Shown here: positions 1 to 7,637 of the stretch, piece after piece
Numbering within the stretch: position 1 is the first letter of the stretch
Layout of the letters: each line of letters begins with the position of its first letter
Assembly (NCBI GenBank): GCA_013360195.1
Contig: JABWCQ010000010.1
Coordinates: 62,001-126,000 of the forward strand
Source: a bacterium
Lineage (GTDB): Bacteria > Electryoneota > RPQS01
Direction of reading: 5' to 3'
Length of the DNA: 64,000 nt
Program-made: the position numbers and the translations under genes
The notes under the pieces: model-generated
What the model was told of the DNA's origin: nothing
The model's input: only the letters and a program-made list of their open reading frames with translations
The model's database searches: none

Positions 1-1006
1 TCAAAGCTTCAAGCCGTTCCGGCTCAGGATGTCCCTCAGGTTTCTGACCAACAACCTGTCTTATTGCTCGCTTGAGTTCTTCGTCGTCCGCATCACTTCT
101 CATCAGGGTCCGCAATTGTCCTTGCGCAGGATAGAACAAGCACGCCTTTAGTGCGCCGTCCGACGTCAGTCTGAGCCGAGAGCATGCGGAACAAAAACTT
201 CTGGTCATGGAGGCGATAATGCTGATTCTTCCGCGAAAACCGGGGATCGTGAAGTCTTCTGCGATGCGGTTTGTCGTGAATGTTTCAGGCAGTGCGTGCA
301 GAGGATACATTTGCTCAATCTTGCTGCGCATGTCATCATAAGAGACAATCCCACTGCCTTCCCACCGGTTTCCCTTGAATGGCATGTACTCAATGAACCG
401 GACGTTGAGCGGGTTGTCCTTCGCCAACTCAACAAAGTCCAGCAGTTCGTGCTCATTTACCCCGGCCATTACAACAACGTTTATCTTTACAGCAGCGAAA
501 CCGCACTCTAGCGCCGCATGCACGGAACTCAGCACGTGCTGAAGTGCGTCCCGACGGGCTATTCGTATGAAGTTCTCCCTGTCCAGACTGTCAAGGCTGA
601 TGTTCACGCCGTACAATCCCGCCGCTTTGAGATCCTCGGCAAAGCGTGCAAACAGCACTCCGTTTGTCGTTAAAGAGACTGTTTCTATGCCATCAATGCT
701 GTGTAGCTGAGCGACCAGTCCCGCCAGTCCGGTCCGAGTGGTCGGTTCGCCTCCGGTGAGCCGGATTTTGCGAACGCCCAGGCTTGCCATCACCTTTCCG
801 ACACGCACAATTTCCGCGTCCGTCAAAAGGTCGCTGCGCCGCTTCCAAACTACTCCTTCTGCGGGCATGCAGTAAGTGCAACGCAGATTGCAGCGGTCTG
901 TCACCGAGATTCTCAGGTAGTCCTGAATCCGCCCAAATCTGTCTACAAGCGCTCCGCTCATTTCTGGCCGCCTGCTTGTATGCTTGGAGAGTTCATGCAT
1001 GACCAT
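1..1006 (-). CDS. moaA: GTP 3',8-cyclase MoaA (molybdenum cofactor biosynthesis), 3' end cut by window edge
   Basis: Radical SAM enzyme that starts molybdopterin synthesis by converting GTP to 3',8-cyclo-7,8-dihydro-GTP. The reverse strand reads without a stop from 1006 to the left edge. Near the N-terminus it has the CX3CX2C cluster motif (CNLRCTYC), followed by the TGGEP motif. Near the window edge it has the second CX2CX13C cluster (CSAC then ALKAC) that binds the GTP-side 4Fe-4S. Only the last few residues, including the usual Gly-Gly end, should lie outside. The start at 1006 is preferred because GGGAG lies 9 nt upstream; 1000 is an alternative. The gene overlaps the end of the Rrf2 regulator by 14 bp, so the two are probably cotranscribed. 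Family assignment is confident. Confidence 0.95.
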   Translation of the reverse strand, partial: MVMHELSKHTSRRPEMSGALVDRFGRIQDYLRISVTDRCNLRCTYCMPAEGVVWKRRSDLLTDAEIVRVGKVMASLGVRKIRLTGGEPTTRTGLAGLVAQLHSIDGIETVSLTTNGVLFARFAEDLKAAGLYGVNISLDSLDRENFIRIARRDALQHVLSSVHAALECGFAAVKINVVVMAGVNEHELLDFVELAKDNPLNVRFIEYMPFKGNRWEGSGIVSYDDMRSKIEQMYPLHALPETFTTNRIAEDFTIPGFRGRISIIASMTRSFCSACSRLRLTSDGALKACLFYPAQGQLRTLMRSDADDEELKRAIRQVVGQKPEGHPEPERLEAL

Positions 1007-1439
1007 GGGTGTCATCTCCCGCGTCAGTTCTGTGCTTGCTTCTCATTGCAAGCGCCTCTATTGTAATGAAATCAAGGAAACTGGATATCGCTTCGGAGTG
1101 GTCATGCCATAGCGCGCTCATTGGGCAGCTATTGCAGCTCCCACAGTCGCCGTAGGCCAGCACGCACTCGTTCAGGCGGTCTTCCGAATCAAACAGCGAG
1201 GCAATTCGTCGCAGCGTGATTCGGCTTGGGTCTTCCGCCAGGGCGTACCCGCCGCGTGGTCCGCGAATTGAGTTCACGAAGCCTTCCGCTTTTAGAGTTC
1301 CAAGTACTTTACTAAGATAGGGTTGAGGTATGCGCTCTTCCCTGGCAACGTCTGTGGCCAGCCAGCGTGTCTCTTTCGGTTGGCAGGCCAACCAAACAAG
1401 GGCACGTATGGCATAAGCGGCTGAGTGGGAAAAAAGCAT
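993..1439 (-). CDS. Rrf2-family Fe-S type transcriptional regulator
   Basis: A 148-residue protein with an N-terminal winged helix typical of Rrf2 (SAAYAIRALVWLA, then a recognition region ending GPRGGYAL). Four cysteines lie between residues about 92 and 105 (NEC, GDC, GSC, NSC). In IscR, NsrR and RsrR, cysteines in this region bind a Fe-S cluster, so a redox, NO or iron-sulfur sensor is likely. It is transcribed leftward with moaA and diverges from mobA across a 230-bp AT-rich gap, which places it to control both halves of the Moco locus. The signal sensed cannot be told from sequence. A second Rrf2 gene closes the rightward operon. Confidence 0.9.
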   Translation of the reverse strand: MLFSHSAAYAIRALVWLACQPKETRWLATDVAREERIPQPYLSKVLGTLKAEGFVNSIRGPRGGYALAEDPSRITLRRIASLFDSEDRLNECVLAYGDCGSCNSCPMSALWHDHSEAISSFLDFITIEALAMRSKHRTDAGDDTHGHA

Positions 1440-1669
1440 TTAAGAGTATTGTATCTTTTTATCCAAATATATATTATGAATCTGAGCCTGTCAAGAGGAA
1501 CTGTGGCAATAAGTCAAAATTATTTAGTTATTATTTATATTATGCTTATGGAATTCTCGACGCCCACTGGCGTGACTATTCAATCCTCGATTTTATCCCA
1601 TTTGTGTGTGCTGGCCTCTCAAAAATCTGTCCAGTTTGGTCTGAACTTCAAATTTTAGTACCTTTTTGA
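1440..1669. promoter_or_regulatory. Divergent AT-rich control region between rrf2/moaA and mobA operon
   Basis: The gap between the two divergent Moco transcription units is strongly AT-rich compared with its flanks. It contains a perfect palindrome AATATATATT (1466-1475), 27 bp upstream of the Rrf2 start, and a second AT-rich stretch around 1520-1545. Rrf2 regulators usually bind AT-rich dyads and repress themselves, so an operator here is plausible. No -35/-10 pair is unambiguous. Confidence 0.5.
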
Positions 1670-2281
1670 ATGGCTGGTTCACGCCAAATCACTCTCCCAA
1701 TAGCAGGAGCCATCCTCGCCGGAGGGCACAGCTCGCGCATGGGGGTTCCGAAAGCCGGAATTGTGCTTTCCTCCGGTGAGACTATGTTTGAACTGGTCCT
1801 GCGGCAATTCACCGGCCTAGACCTGCGATGTGTTGTCGTCGGCCACAGCGATGGAATCGACAAGTCCTTATATGATGATGTCATTTTCCTTCCCGACCAG
1901 ATACATGACCGCGGCCCGGTAGGGGCTTTGTTTGGTTTGTTCCAAAGCGGAATTGCCTCGAGTTATCTCGTAGCCGGATGTGATCAAATTCTGTTGAACC
2001 GCCAGCTTCTTGACTCGCTTGTTAAGCAGCCTAATGATAGACCCGTGGTCTTTGCCAATGATACCGGGTCGTTTTCGCCGTTACCGGGACTATATCCTGA
2101 AACAATGCTTCGGATTGTCGAGGAAGTGCTGCAGCAGGAATCCGCTTCGCTGCGCGAGCTCCTGCAAAAGGCTGATACTCGCATGCTAACCCTGCAGCAA
2201 GAGCAGTTTCTGAGACTGCGAAGTGTAAATACGCCGCAAGAACTCAATGAGTACGAACAAACTTTGCTAAGAAAGTCCTAA
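1670..2281 (+). CDS. mobA: Molybdenum cofactor guanylyltransferase MobA
   Basis: Transfers GMP from GTP to molybdopterin to give the guanine dinucleotide cofactor. The 203-residue length fits the family. The N-terminus has the nucleotidyltransferase signature LAGGHSSRMG followed by Lys (residues about 16-28), and the middle has the expected GPVGALFGLF region before an Asp in VAGCDQ that should bind metal. It is first in the rightward Moco operon, 20 bp before the MoaC-MoaB fusion. Presence of MobA suggests that DMSO-reductase-family enzymes with bis-MGD are made somewhere in this genome, although none is encoded here. Confidence 0.92.
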   Translation: MAGSRQITLPIAGAILAGGHSSRMGVPKAGIVLSSGETMFELVLRQFTGLDLRCVVVGHSDGIDKSLYDDVIFLPDQIHDRGPVGALFGLFQSGIASSYLVAGCDQILLNRQLLDSLVKQPNDRPVVFANDTGSFSPLPGLYPETMLRIVEEVLQQESASLRELLQKADTRMLTLQQEQFLRLRSVNTPQELNEYEQTLLRKS

Positions 2282-2301
2282 TAATTCTAAGGGCTTGACC
2301 C

Positions 2302-3231
2302 ATGCTTGATGTTTCAAATAAACACCGCTCGTTGCGCATCGCCGTAGCCGAAGCAGTCATTGCGATTACGCCGTCTGTGCTCGACCGCGTGAAAGACCGA
2401 ACTGTGCCCAAAGGTGACCCCCTTGAAGTTGCACGCGTTGCAGCCATTATGGCAGCCAAAAGAACTTCTGAAATAATCCCGTTTTGCCATCCGTTGCCGA
2501 TCGAATTTTCGTCACTCGAACACACTCTTCTGAAAGATCGTATCGTACTTACTGCTACCGTCAAAGGCATTTATCGCACCGGCATGGAAATGGAAGCGAT
2601 GACTGCGGCTTCTGTTGCGGCGTTAACCGTATACGATATGCTGAAAATGCTTGACGAAAACATGGAGATCTTGTCCATCAGGCTGGTCAAGAAAAGAGGT
2701 GGAAAGTCTGATTTCAAGGAGGCATTCACCCCACCGCTGCGAGCCGCTGTGCTGGTGCTTTCGGACTCAGTTGCCGGCGGCAAAAAGTCCGACACATCAG
2801 GTCTGTTAATACGCGAGCGGCTTGAACAGAATGGTCTCAATGTACAGTTCTATGACATCATTGCGGACGACATTGACCAAATAGTTGCCAAATTGACCCA
2901 CTACAGCGACTCGGAGAAACTCGATCTTGTGGTAACAACCGGAGGAACAGGATTCAGCCCGCGCGATACGACTCCTGAGGCAATGCGGAGGGTAGTTGAA
3001 AAAGACATTCCGGGTATTCCAGAGGCTATTCGCGGCTACGGTCAGGAGCGCACACCATACGCCATGTTGAGCCGTTCAGCCGCGGGAATCCGCGGAAACA
3101 CATTGATGATTAATTTGCCCGGATCCAGTAAGGGCGTGCAAGAGTCCCTCGACGCGCTGTTCCCCGCTGTGCTTCATGCCTTTCAGATGATGTGGGGAGG
3201 AAGTCATGATAGGGCAGGACGAAAGGCGTGA
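2302..3231 (+). CDS. moaCB: Bifunctional MoaC-MoaB/MogA fusion (cyclic pyranopterin phosphate synthase + molybdopterin adenylyltransferase)
   Basis: One 309-residue chain carries two Moco enzymes. Residues 1-145 are MoaC: the IIPFCHPLP motif, GMEMEAMTAASVAALTVYDM and a terminal GGKSDFKE match the family's active-site blocks. Residues about 150-300 are MoaB/MogA: VLVLSDSVAGG, then VVTTGGTGFSPRDTTPEA, then NLPGSSKG, the nucleotide/MPT-binding motifs. MoaC makes cyclic pyranopterin monophosphate from the MoaA product; MogA-type domains adenylylate molybdopterin before metal insertion by MoeA. An in-frame stop just upstream fixes the ATG start, so the protein lacks the usual dozen N-terminal residues of stand-alone MoaC. 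Such fusions are known in FCB bacteria. It overlaps moeA by 4 bp. Confidence 0.93.
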   Translation: MLDVSNKHRSLRIAVAEAVIAITPSVLDRVKDRTVPKGDPLEVARVAAIMAAKRTSEIIPFCHPLPIEFSSLEHTLLKDRIVLTATVKGIYRTGMEMEAMTAASVAALTVYDMLKMLDENMEILSIRLVKKRGGKSDFKEAFTPPLRAAVLVLSDSVAGGKKSDTSGLLIRERLEQNGLNVQFYDIIADDIDQIVAKLTHYSDSEKLDLVVTTGGTGFSPRDTTPEAMRRVVEKDIPGIPEAIRGYGQERTPYAMLSRSAAGIRGNTLMINLPGSSKGVQESLDALFPAVLHAFQMMWGGSHDRAGRKA

Positions 3232-4448
3232 TTTCTTTGATTAGTTATCAAGAAGCGCACAACAGAATTGCTGCGGCTATTCAGATACTTCCGGTACTTG
3301 AATTGCCATTGCTGGAAGCGATCAACCGAACGCTGTCAGCTCCTCTGCAGGCACCATTTCCAATGCCGCGGTTCAATCAAAGTGCGGTTGACGGCTATGC
3401 TGTCAGGGCGCAAGATGTCGAGTCCGCAAGCAATGAGAGTCCGGTCAGGCTCCAATTAGTAAGTGAAGTAAGGACTGGCTCTGTGCCAACTCGTTCGATT
3501 ATGATCGGCGAAGCGTCAAAAGTCTACACCGGTGCCATGATCCCATTCGGCGCAAACACTGTGATCATGATAGAGGATGCAGTGTTTAAGGATGATTACC
3601 TTCGTTTTGACGCACCTGTCAAGCTGGACATGAACATTCGTCACTTTGGCGAAGAATTCATGAAAGGGGATGTCTGTTTGAATCCGGGAATTCGCATGAC
3701 TCCGGCCGCCATCAGTCTTGCAGCATCACTCGGTCTGACTCATATTCCGGTAAGACGTGCACCTCGTGTTGCGCTGATCGTGACGGGTAATGAGCTTGTT
3801 GAACCGGGTGAACCGCTTGAAGATGCTCAAGTCTACGACTCAAATAGATTCGGATTGCTCGCCGCACTCGATCACCTCCGAATACCGGAAGTTACCATCG
3901 CACGCTGCAAAGACGATATTGATTCGCTAACTGATGCGCTTACGCGGGCGATTGAATTCGCAGACTTAGTGATCACCTCCGGCGGCGCGTCTGTTGGTGA
4001 TGTTGACTTCGTAAAGCCCGCCATTTCAAAGCTGGGCGGAACGATAATCTTTGATTCGATCGCAATAAAACCGGGAAAGCCTGTCGTCTTTGCAAATCTA
4101 TCTGGGAAAATTCTGTTCGGACTTCCTGGAAATCCTGTGTCCGCGCTTGTGACTTTTCTGCTGTTCGTCAAACCTGCTTTGCAAGCACTTGAAAACGGCA
4201 ATTACGCTCAGCCCCGCCTTGAAAGCGCATTGCTCACTGAAGACGTTCGCAAGAAAACACCAAGGACGGACTTTGTCAGAGCCACGGCGCACGACCATGA
4301 TGGGAAAGTGCTCGTGTCACCATGTCGCGGACAGGACTCGCACATGTTGGGCGGGCTTGCGACCGCCAATTCTCTCATCGTTTTTGACGGTGAACCTCGA
4401 ACGCTTCCGAAAGGAAGTAATGTAGAGATTGTGAGAATTGAATGGTAA
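3228..4448 (+). CDS. moeA: Molybdopterin molybdenumtransferase MoeA
   Basis: Inserts molybdate into adenylylated molybdopterin. At 406 residues it has the normal length. Motifs seen are NQSAVDGYAV near residue 47, VYTGAMIPFGANTV, the central TGNELVEPGE, TSGGASVGDVDFV and GLPGNPVSA, which together cover the MoeA N domain and the MoCF-biosynthesis domain. The start is GTG, overlapping the stop of the fusion gene (GTGA), so translation is probably coupled. It sits last of the Moco enzymes, directly before the TauE/SafE permease. Confidence 0.95.
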   Translation: MISLISYQEAHNRIAAAIQILPVLELPLLEAINRTLSAPLQAPFPMPRFNQSAVDGYAVRAQDVESASNESPVRLQLVSEVRTGSVPTRSIMIGEASKVYTGAMIPFGANTVIMIEDAVFKDDYLRFDAPVKLDMNIRHFGEEFMKGDVCLNPGIRMTPAAISLAASLGLTHIPVRRAPRVALIVTGNELVEPGEPLEDAQVYDSNRFGLLAALDHLRIPEVTIARCKDDIDSLTDALTRAIEFADLVITSGGASVGDVDFVKPAISKLGGTIIFDSIAIKPGKPVVFANLSGKILFGLPGNPVSALVTFLLFVKPALQALENGNYAQPRLESALLTEDVRKKTPRTDFVRATAHDHDGKVLVSPCRGQDSHMLGGLATANSLIVFDGEPRTLPKGSNVEIVRIEW

Positions 4449-4467
4449 CATGGCAGGAGAGCATGTC

Positions 4468-5217
4468 ATGCCGCTTGATTTGAGCGGTCAGATCGCGCTG
4501 ACTGCGCTCATCTTTCTTGTTGCAATGATTTATGCCTCCGTGGGGCATGGCGGTGCGTCCGGATATCTTGCAGTCCTAAGCCTCTTTTCTTTCCAACAGG
4601 AACAAATGGCTGGTACGGCATTGATCCTAAATGTTGCAGTTTCAAGTCTTGCATTCTGGTCGTTCATGCGACGGGGACATTTGCTGCCGCGCTTTGCATG
4701 GCTGCTTGTGCTGACGTCCATTCCATTCTCATTCATTGGTGGAACGATGCATGTGTCGAGTACTGTCTACAAGGTGCTCCTGGCATTCGCACTTTCGATT
4801 GCAGCCCTTAGATTGCTTTACGAACGCCGCACGTCAAACTATGCATTGACAGAGCCGCATGCCATAATGCTCGGCGGAGTCGGGGGATCCATTGGTCTTG
4901 TTTCGGGAATCGTGGGAGTTGGCGGTGGCATTTTTCTGAGTCCGGTGTCAATCTTTTTCAGATGGACTACCGTCAAATCCGCAGCAACACTGTCCGCTCT
5001 CTTCATACTATCGAACTCTATGTCCGGACTGGCGGGCAGAGTTGTAACCGGGAAACTTGCGGTCGCACCGGTCCTCCCTCTCCTTGCTGCCGCAATTGCC
5101 GGCGGTGTGATAGGCGCATGGCTGGGTTCGGCAAGGTTTTCCAACCGGGCGCTCAGGGTGGTCTTAGCGGCCGTCCTCATGATTGCAGTTCTCAAGCTTC
5201 TTCTGACTGTCAAATGA
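4468..5217 (+). CDS. TauE/SafE family sulfite/organosulfur-type permease
   Basis: Integral membrane protein of 249 residues with about eight hydrophobic segments. The family motif VGHGGASGYLAVL occurs in the first segment and its internal duplication, GIVGVGGGIFLSP, in the middle, as in TauE/SafE (formerly DUF81) anion permeases implicated in sulfite, sulfoacetate or taurine-derived anion export. The ATG at 4468 is chosen because AGGAGA lies 7 nt upstream; a TTG at 4438 and an ATG at 4450 are possible but overlap or abut moeA. Its place inside a Moco operon may mean export of sulfite or another oxyanion, or a link to a sulfur-transforming molybdoenzyme; this is inference. Confidence 0.88.
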   Translation: MPLDLSGQIALTALIFLVAMIYASVGHGGASGYLAVLSLFSFQQEQMAGTALILNVAVSSLAFWSFMRRGHLLPRFAWLLVLTSIPFSFIGGTMHVSSTVYKVLLAFALSIAALRLLYERRTSNYALTEPHAIMLGGVGGSIGLVSGIVGVGGGIFLSPVSIFFRWTTVKSAATLSALFILSNSMSGLAGRVVTGKLAVAPVLPLLAAAIAGGVIGAWLGSARFSNRALRVVLAAVLMIAVLKLLLTVK

Positions 5218-5651
5218 TTTTTTCCAAACCCACAAGTTACGCAATTCGCGCACTTGTCTTCCTTGCGCAGCATTATCAGCAAGGCTCAGTATTCGTCTCC
5301 GAGATTGCTAAGGCCGAGCAACTCCCTGCTCCGTTTCTATCGAAGCTGATACGCGAACTGTCAGCAGCTGGCGTTGTTACGTCATTAAGAGGACCTGGCG
5401 GGGGAATTTCCTTGTCCCACCCGCCGAATCAAGTCTCTCTTTATGACGTGTTCATGCTGTATGATGGACTTACTCTGTCCAATGAGTGTCTACTCGGCCA
5501 CGCGATTTGCAGCGATGAAACAGCTTGCTGTGTTCATCGGCTATGGAAGCCAACGAAAACTGAGATTGAAAGATTCCTGAAGGGAACTTCCATTGCGGAT
5601 TTGCTGGAGATGCGACAGGAACAGCGGGACATCTTGTTACCCCGGCACTGA
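5214..5651 (+). CDS. Second Rrf2-family regulator closing the Moco operon
   Basis: A 145-residue Rrf2 protein starting at an ATG that overlaps the permease stop (ATGA), preceded in the same frame by an open stretch that is not coding. The N-terminal helix-turn-helix resembles the first Rrf2 (PTSYAIRALVFLAQHY, and RGPGGGISLSHPP). It also keeps a Cys-rich segment (NECLLGHAIC, then ETACCVH), again suggesting Fe-S binding, but the spacing differs from the first copy (C-x6-C-x5-CC). Two diverged Rrf2 paralogues at both ends of one Moco locus suggests that each senses a different signal, or that they regulate the locus jointly. Confidence 0.9.
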   Translation: MIFSKPTSYAIRALVFLAQHYQQGSVFVSEIAKAEQLPAPFLSKLIRELSAAGVVTSLRGPGGGISLSHPPNQVSLYDVFMLYDGLTLSNECLLGHAICSDETACCVHRLWKPTKTEIERFLKGTSIADLLEMRQEQRDILLPRH

Positions 5652-5670
5652 GAGCGATACCATGAAAAGT

Positions 5671-5697
5671 AAAAGCCAGCATGACCTGCTGGCTTTT
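5671..5697 (+). terminator. Rho-independent terminator of the Moco operon
   Basis: An 11-bp perfect stem (AAAAGCCAGCA / TGCTGGCTTTT) with a 5-nt loop ends in a run of T, 20 bp after the Rrf2 stop. It may also act for the leftward PAS gene that ends at 5720. Confidence 0.9.
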
Positions 5698-5719
5698 TTG
5701 AATTCCTTTACTCACCATT

Positions 5720-6094
5720 TCACAGCGCTCGGACGAAGTGCCGCAACTCCCAGGGAATCTCCAATGAAATCTCTACATAGCCCATGTACTCGCCATTGAC
5801 AGACCACGGAGTTTGGTAAATCAGCTTTTTCACTCCGTTTTTTTCGATTGTGTACACATTCGTGCTCTTATCTGCAAGCATTTCGGCAAGCTGTGTTCTT
5901 GCCGGTTCTGGATGACAATCAAGCACGTTCGTTCCCACGAGAGCCGCACCTCCCTCTGACTTGAAAGTTGTTATGGACTTTTCATTCATTTCCACGATTA
6001 CTCCAGTCGTATCGCACACGGTTATGGATACCTGGAGTTCTCTCCACCAATTGGAAGTTGCGAGATTCCCATTTTTTTTCAAATCGTGTTCCAT
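5720..6094 (-). CDS. Small single PAS-domain protein
   Basis: A 124-residue soluble protein that is essentially one PAS fold: WWRELQVSITVCDTTGVIVEM begins the domain, followed by the N(V)LDCHPEPA region and a C-terminal beta section (NGEYMGYVEISLEI). PAS domains bind small ligands or cofactors; no kinase, cyclase or DNA-binding output is attached. The ATG at 6094 lies 1 nt after the stop of the transglutaminase-like gene, so the two are cotranscribed and probably translationally coupled. Similar short PAS proteins are widespread, but I know of no defined function. Confidence 0.8.
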   Translation of the reverse strand: MEHDLKKNGNLATSNWWRELQVSITVCDTTGVIVEMNEKSITTFKSEGGAALVGTNVLDCHPEPARTQLAEMLADKSTNVYTIEKNGVKKLIYQTPWSVNGEYMGYVEISLEIPWELRHFVRAL

Positions 6095-6095
6095 T

Positions 6096-7634
6096 TCACC
6101 ACCACACCTGTCCGTCACTGTATGTGAATATCCTCTCTTCCTTGTTCGAGTTTGCCGCAGTAAGCCAATACAAGCCATTTGACGGAACATTTGGAAAGAG
6201 TAGCGGTCCGCCATCAGCTATCCTCTTCCCTACACAAACCCAACCGTCACTCCAATAGCAGAGTACATACTCTGTTCCTACTTCAAAAGCCGCTTTGAGA
6301 ATGCCGTCAGTGGACACTTCGAGCGTCTTCATTGTCGTTGAGTGCAATACCATGTCGATTAACTTGGTCGTATCCGCGACTGCAGGACGGATATCACCTG
6401 CTTTTGTCAGGAGGAACGCCGATCCAACAGGTTTAATCTCACCATTAACATATAATCCGGGTAAATATGCCACGTCAACACCCATCTCATAAAATGTCAC
6501 TGAGTCCGAACGAACTTCGCCCCAATGAATAGCCTTCCATTCCCCGGAATTGAACACGCAGATGTATGCATGTCTTATGGAATCTGGAACACTTATTCTC
6601 ACTCTTACATCACTGACCGACGTGTAATCGGACGTTACATCAATATAACACTTGGACGACAGGTACTTGGGTGCGTCGTCCGGATGATTCACTTGAAATG
6701 CAAGGTTTCTTCTTTGCAACGAAAAAGTCTTGCGATACACTTTTGCAAGCTTATTTGGGAGCCGATATGCTCGCGGATTAGCTTCCGCCCCCATAAATGG
6801 AATCACTTCTCCACCAGTCGTTACTATTGCGTTCCACGCGTGGTTGTTCCCTGAGTTTGCCCAGTACGGAGTGTAATCACTTGTCACAGCCAATCCGTTA
6901 GCTCGCATCGCATAAATCGTGAGATTTGTCATGTCTTCGCAGCGACCGATTTTATTCTGAAGCATTTCTGAGAGACCTTGATCGGTCGGATGATAGTAGA
7001 ATCTTGGATCAAACCGAAACCATGACATGAGGTCCTGATTGATTATACAAGCAGCTTCAATCGGATCTATCGTGTCTTTCATGCCGTGGAACGCGCTGTC
7101 GTAGCGTGTGCTGAAATGACCTCGCCATTTCTCCAAGGGTTCATTGCTGCCCCGATAGGGCAGAATATATTCGCAGAATTGTTCGAACGTGAACGTTTTC
7201 GCCCAGGGACGAGTCTGCCAGGCTTCAAATGCCTTATCTACATGATCAATCACGAATGACGCCGAAATTGCCGAGTCGTCTGAACATACGTCACGAATCT
7301 TGAAGTCAAGCACTCCGTGTGCACTTTCGAGTGTTTTGAATGACGCTTCGAGTTCTTCGCAGCTTTGGAAATTCAGCACATCGAACGGAATCACCTTTCC
7401 CGCCGTGTCGCTCAAGTCAAACGTGATATAGCTGTGCCCTTCCATGTTATCAAATAGAAAGAGAGCGGCTCTGCGTTTCAACGAATCCACATCCCTCAAG
7501 TAGTGTCCGAGAACAATATCCTTGGCACTCTGCGAAACAATGTCAGTCTCGCTGAGTACGATCGTTGTAATTGCAAGCGACAAGGCCAATGAAAACCTGA
7601 TTATCTTCCGGATTGCGAGGCTTAGGCGTGCCAT
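6096..7634 (-). CDS. Exported transglutaminase-like (papain-fold) protein
   Basis: A 512-residue protein with an N-terminal signal or anchor segment (residues about 10-28). The core of a transglutaminase-like domain lies at 228-290: GRCEDMTNL supplies the nucleophile Cys232, NNHAWNAI supplies His265, and an acidic residue follows in MGAEANP (Glu284 where Asp is usual). Bacterial members act as periplasmic or surface proteases, peptidases or amidases. The rest of the chain (residues about 330-512) looks beta-rich and unassigned. It is sandwiched in a tight leftward unit, 3 bp after ettA and 1 bp before the PAS gene. Specific substrate unknown. Confidence 0.8.
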   Translation of the reverse strand: MARLSLAIRKIIRFSLALSLAITTIVLSETDIVSQSAKDIVLGHYLRDVDSLKRRAALFLFDNMEGHSYITFDLSDTAGKVIPFDVLNFQSCEELEASFKTLESAHGVLDFKIRDVCSDDSAISASFVIDHVDKAFEAWQTRPWAKTFTFEQFCEYILPYRGSNEPLEKWRGHFSTRYDSAFHGMKDTIDPIEAACIINQDLMSWFRFDPRFYYHPTDQGLSEMLQNKIGRCEDMTNLTIYAMRANGLAVTSDYTPYWANSGNNHAWNAIVTTGGEVIPFMGAEANPRAYRLPNKLAKVYRKTFSLQRRNLAFQVNHPDDAPKYLSSKCYIDVTSDYTSVSDVRVRISVPDSIRHAYICVFNSGEWKAIHWGEVRSDSVTFYEMGVDVAYLPGLYVNGEIKPVGSAFLLTKAGDIRPAVADTTKLIDMVLHSTTMKTLEVSTDGILKAAFEVGTEYVLCYWSDGWVCVGKRIADGGPLLFPNVPSNGLYWLTAANSNKEERIFTYSDGQVWW

Positions 7635-7637
7635 ATT

